From Candidatus Neomicrothrix sp. UBA7388 (GTDB lineage Bacteria > Actinomycetota > Acidimicrobiia > Acidimicrobiales > Poriferisodalaceae): a stretch of 18,534 nt of DNA. Every line of letters starts with the position of its first letter. Positions within the stretch are counted from its first letter, which is position 1. The stretch covers positions 1 to 18,534 of the forward strand of contig DKNM01000030.1 in the NCBI GenBank assembly GCA_002470695.1, written 5' to 3'. Of the stretch, positions 15,554-18,534 are shown piece after piece. The notes beneath the pieces are model-generated. The model was not told where the DNA came from and did not search any database. It saw only the letters and a program-made list of their open reading frames with translations. Position numbers and translations under genes: made by a program.

Positions 15554-17585
15554 TTACTGCATCCTTTCGTCGACCACGGCGTCTAGGTCTCGTGCTCGTG
15601 TAAGCAGACGTTAGGGGATGAGAAGGTAGCGCAACAGCGTCTGCCAAATTTGGTGTCGAGGCCGTCGCATGCGGAAAAGCCATGGCACCAACAAATAGCT
15701 CTTGGAATCTGGGTTCGGTTGCAGTCTCAACTCGTTGGACGTCCCTAACGAGCGCCTCTACTTCTATGCGCTCCTTTAAAGAGAGAAGCATACGAACGGC
15801 ACCGCTCCCCGCCGCATTCCCGACTCCCCGGACTTGGCCTACCTGGCAGTCTGGGATCAGCCCTAGGACCATTGCATAGAGTGGGTCAATCTGCGCGCCG
15901 AAGGCTCCAGCTAGACGTATTTCGTCCGCATGGGACTCTCCACAACGCTCCAGAAGCAAATCAATCCCAGCCCTTAAAGCTGCTTTAGCTAATTGGATAG
16001 CCCTAATGTCGTTCTGGGTTATCACAATATTCGGGGCAGCGGAATCGTCGCTTTGCTCACAAAGCACATATGAAAACGTTCTGTCATTCGGTATGACTCG
16101 CCGCGTCCGCTGACGGTTATCCAAAATCGTGCCATCTTTACCTACGAGCCCGCTCAGGTACATTTCGCCGACTACTTCAATGATTCCTGATCCGCAAATG
16201 CCCGTGATCAGCGAGTCCGCCTGTCCGAAATTAAAGGCAGGTTCATTTGACCAGGATTCGCAGCCGATCACTTTAAAAGAGGGCTCGAAAGTGTCTCGAT
16301 CGATTCGCACGCGTTCAATTGCCCCGACAGTGGCCCGCTGGCCGTGCGTGATCTGCGCCCCTTCGAATGCTGGGCCCGTTGGACTAGATGCAGCGACAAC
16401 ACCGCCGGCACCTTTGAACATGATTTCAGCGTTCGTCCCAATGTCGACGAGGAGCTGTCGGCTCGTCGTCTGGTGTGTCTTCTCCGAAAGTAGAGCCGCG
16501 GCAGAGTCGGCTCCCACATGACCGGCAATACACGGAGCGAAGTACACGGATGCCGCCGGGATCGGAATTCCGACTTCCTCTGCTGAGATTTCGACCGCTT
16601 CATCCGTTGCTAAGTCAAAGGGCATTTGACCAAGTGGAACGACATCGAACCCCAGAAACGAGTGATGCATAATTGGATTGCCTACTAGCACTATCTCGGT
16701 GATATTGCTGAGATCGCACTCAGCGCTCGCACCGAGCTTTTGAATCAAGGAAAGAACGGATTCGCGAGCGAGTTCTTTTAGCTGGGAACCGCCCTGAGAG
16801 TTCATCATTACATAGCTAACGCGACTCATCAGATCCTCACCTAACCGAATCTGAAGGTTCATAGCGCCTTCGCTTGCAAGGATCTCGCCGTCCCCGAGAT
16901 CAAGTAGGTGCCCGGCAACAGTAGTTGAGCCAATATCTATGGCTACTCCTAGATTCTCAACGGACGTGCCGTATCGCACGGAGTGAAGCACTTCACCATT
17001 TTCTTTCCGGCGGAGGTGAAGCGTGAAACTTTCGTACATTTCCGCGTCGGAACCTGCTAACGCTTGCTCGACCTCGGGGCGAACCTCTATTGGCACTATC
17101 TGCCAAGCCTCGTCCAAAGCTTCGAGTAGCTTTTCCGTCCTTAGTGCTTCTTTGACTTGGCTTAGGTCGAGATGCACCACACGCAAGACCGAAGCTGAAT
17201 CGAGGGTAAGTTCCTTTAGAGCTATCTCTTTCCTGACGATTGGCGCGTGGACTTGGCTTTCTGGGGGCACGTCAATTACGAGCGGACCCCGCACTCTCGC
17301 TTGGCAACCCAATCGTGAATCTTCTGATAACGGGCGACGCCCGTGGTACCGAGTTTCTGCTTCGGTTGGTCTATTGAGGCTTGTGATAGTCGACGAAAGA
17401 GACCACTTAGCAAAATCGCCCGAAGTGGGTGCAAACTGACACCGGCCGCAGACTCCGCGCCCCCCGCAGACACTGTCCAGGTCAACCCCTGAACGTTGAG
17501 CAACGTTGAGCACAGTTTCTCCTTCTTCGGCAAGGGCCTCGAGGCCCGCCGGGTTGAAGACAACTCTGTGGCGTCGATCTGTCAC
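15546..17585 (-). CDS. RamA-like corrinoid-activating iron-sulfur ATPase (ASKHA, COG3894 type)
   Basis: The 679-residue protein has an N-terminal plant-type [2Fe-2S] domain with Cys40, Cys46, Cys49 and Cys94 (VCGGRGVCGRC, then GCQARV). A linker and an ASKHA-type ATPase fold follow: VAIDIGSTTVAGHLLDL near 214-230, VGNPIMHH near 301-308, VDIGTNAE near 380-387, then TGICGSGII and RLAGAFGAQIDP. These proteins use ATP to reduce inactive Co(II) corrinoid to Co(I), restarting methyl transfer. The C-terminus is a basic tail (TRPRRRGRRK). I place the start at the GTG at 17585, 10 bases after the previous gene's stop, because the ferredoxin domain begins there. An ATG at 17696 would add 37 residues lying entirely over the upstream gene. 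No strong ribosome site precedes 17585, so coupling to the upstream gene is likely. Confidence 0.88.
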   Translation of the reverse strand: MTDRRHRVVFNPAGLEALAEEGETVLNVAQRSGVDLDSVCGGRGVCGRCQFAPTSGDFAKWSLSSTITSLNRPTEAETRYHGRRPLSEDSRLGCQARVRGPLVIDVPPESQVHAPIVRKEIALKELTLDSASVLRVVHLDLSQVKEALRTEKLLEALDEAWQIVPIEVRPEVEQALAGSDAEMYESFTLHLRRKENGEVLHSVRYGTSVENLGVAIDIGSTTVAGHLLDLGDGEILASEGAMNLQIRLGEDLMSRVSYVMMNSQGGSQLKELARESVLSLIQKLGASAECDLSNITEIVLVGNPIMHHSFLGFDVVPLGQMPFDLATDEAVEISAEEVGIPIPAASVYFAPCIAGHVGADSAAALLSEKTHQTTSRQLLVDIGTNAEIMFKGAGGVVAASSPTGPAFEGAQITHGQRATVGAIERVRIDRDTFEPSFKVIGCESWSNEPAFNFGQADSLITGICGSGIIEVVGEMYLSGLVGKDGTILDNRQRTRRVIPNDRTFSYVLCEQSDDSAAPNIVITQNDIRAIQLAKAALRAGIDLLLERCGESHADEIRLAGAFGAQIDPLYAMVLGLIPDCQVGQVRGVGNAAGSGAVRMLLSLKERIEVEALVRDVQRVETATEPRFQELFVGAMAFPHATASTPNLADAVALPSHPLTSAYTSTRPRRRGRRKDAVNE

Positions 17586-17595
17586 CGGCTTGACT

Positions 17596-18498
17596 TCACG
17601 ACGAATTACCCCGTCTGCGGTTCTGGCGTGCGCTTCTGCTGCGCCCTGCACTCGATGCTTCCCGGTATTCGGAAATCCACGCTGCACAGTTCTCATCGTT
17701 CCCCATTAGGACGTCGGCGCCCATAACTGCAGCTTTCACTTCAGCATGAAGAGGGCTCATTATCGCCGAAGTCATTCCTGCGGCCATAGCCATCGAAAGA
17801 AACGTCCCTGTCACTAAATGCCGATTGGGGAGCCCGAAACTTACATTTGAGGCTCCGCACGTCGTATTGACCCCGAGCTCCTCGCGCAGTCGGCGCACTA
17901 GATGAAAGACTTGGCGTCCAGCGCCACCCATCGCTCCGATTGGCATTACTAGGGGATCAACCACGACATCCGCCGTTGGGATACCGAAGTCATTCGCTGC
18001 TGAGACAATTTTTTGTGCGACTGTAAAGCGAACATCGGGATCCTCGCTAATCCCGGTCTCGTCATTTGATATTGCAACCACAGCGGCTCCATTTTTGGCA
18101 ACAAGCGGCAACACTCGATCTAAAACCTCATCCTCCCCAGTCACAGAATTAATTAATGGCTTACCCTGGTACGCGTCGATCCCAGCTTCTAAGGCCTCGA
18201 TAATTGAGGAATCGATCGATAATGGAACGTCGGTTACACTCTGAACGCGTCGCACTGCCTCAGCTAACAGCGCTGGCTCATCAGCCAGAGGTATTCCGGC
18301 GTTCACATCGAGCATCTGGGCGCCGGCCTCCACTTGAGCAACCGCATCAGCTTCCACGCGCGAAAAGTCGCCGGCCTTCATTTCCTCGGCAAGTAACTTT
18401 CTTCCAGTCGGGTTAATGCGTTCTCCAATCATCACGAACGGTCGATTAAACCCAATCACTACATCTTTGGTTTCGGAACTAATAACGGTCTCAGTCAC
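17596..18498 (-). CDS. Methyltetrahydrofolate:corrinoid methyltransferase
   Basis: This 300-residue TIM-barrel, pterin-binding methyltransferase is related to AcsE/MtrH and the folate domain of MetH. Motifs are MIGERINPTGRK (23-34), GAQMLDVNAG (59-68), PLSIDSS (92-98), LINSVTGE (115-122), AISNDETGI (142-150) and TTCGASNVSFGLPNRH. In this cassette it would accept the methyl group from the methylated corrinoid protein and form 5-methyl-THF. The GTG at 18498 is preceded by GAAGGAG 8 bases upstream, and the resulting N-terminus (MTETVISSETKDVVIGF) fits relatives. The frame stays open to the window edge, but homology starts here. It is the first visible gene of the leftward operon with the activator and MttB homolog. 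Its tail SRSARQNRRRGNSS is unusually basic. Confidence 0.92.
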   Translation of the reverse strand: MTETVISSETKDVVIGFNRPFVMIGERINPTGRKLLAEEMKAGDFSRVEADAVAQVEAGAQMLDVNAGIPLADEPALLAEAVRRVQSVTDVPLSIDSSIIEALEAGIDAYQGKPLINSVTGEDEVLDRVLPLVAKNGAAVVAISNDETGISEDPDVRFTVAQKIVSAANDFGIPTADVVVDPLVMPIGAMGGAGRQVFHLVRRLREELGVNTTCGASNVSFGLPNRHLVTGTFLSMAMAAGMTSAIMSPLHAEVKAAVMGADVLMGNDENCAAWISEYREASSAGRSRSARQNRRRGNSS

Positions 18499-18534
18499 TT
18501 CTAGGTCTCCTTCAAGGCCCAACAACGCAGTAGG

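Noticed and set aside
15682..17439. Several open frames of 60-140 codons on the plus strand opposite the activator gene
   Set aside because: They lie antisense to a well-supported gene, have low-complexity Ser/Arg/Pro-rich composition and show no recognisable domain.
17492..17511. Perfect tandem duplication of the 10-mer AACGTTGAGC
   Set aside because: It lies inside the activator gene, and the protein there (VLNVAQRSGVDLDSVCGG) follows the family pattern, so it looks like chance codon use and not a recent insertion.
17586..17696. N-terminal extension of the corrinoid activator starting at the ATG at 17696
   Set aside because: It lies entirely within the coding end of the methyl-THF transferase gene, and the recognisable ferredoxin domain begins after 17585.
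18499..18534. Upstream extension of the methyl-THF transferase frame to the TTG at 18525, or the tail of another gene
   Set aside because: The GTG at 18498 has a strong ribosome site and fits relatives. The remaining 36 bases are too short to assign to any gene.

Overview
The window is bacterial chromosomal DNA from an organism using the standard code plus selenocysteine. Genes are tightly packed: every gap is under 250 bases, adjacent reading frames often overlap by 4-8 bases, and GTG starts are common. I see no rRNA, tRNA, CRISPR array, insertion sequence or phage gene. The gene content resembles marine quaternary-amine degraders. The MttB-type methyltransferase, activator and methyl-folate transferase look like the set seen in Rhodobacterales, while the ETF, IclR and NuoEF-type proteins would also fit Actinobacteria or marine Chloroflexota. 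I do not assign a phylum.

Layout, left to right. (1) The start of formate-tetrahydrofolate ligase (fhs) runs leftward off the edge. (2) Divergent from it is a rightward operon: a dimethylglycine/sarcosine dehydrogenase with a C-terminal folate-binding GcvT domain, then etfB and etfA. (3) A convergent IclR-family regulator is followed by a divergent promoter region with a dyad over its predicted -10 box. (4) A formate dehydrogenase operon encodes the catalytic Mo/W subunit with an in-frame TGA read as selenocysteine, a NuoE-NuoF fusion, and a separate iron-sulfur protein that is the missing N-terminal third of the catalytic subunit. An MFS transporter follows. (5) A leftward choline dehydrogenase (betA) lies divergent from an EamA-family transporter. 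(6) A leftward corrinoid methyl-transfer operon contains a methyltetrahydrofolate:corrinoid methyltransferase, a RamA-like reductive activator and an MttB-superfamily amine methyltransferase.

Together these read as a pathway from choline to CO2 (inference). BetA makes betaine. The MttB-like enzyme and its partners move one methyl group through a corrinoid protein, not in this window, to tetrahydrofolate. The dehydrogenase strips the next N-methyl group as methylene-tetrahydrofolate and passes electrons to ETF. Fhs run in reverse would release formate and ATP, and the formate dehydrogenase would oxidise formate to CO2 with NADH production.

The most notable discoveries are the selenocysteine codon, with a SECIS-like hairpin whose GGUCU loop sits 18 bases downstream of the UGA, and the split, reordered formate dehydrogenase subunit, which has also lost its His-Cys3 cluster motif.
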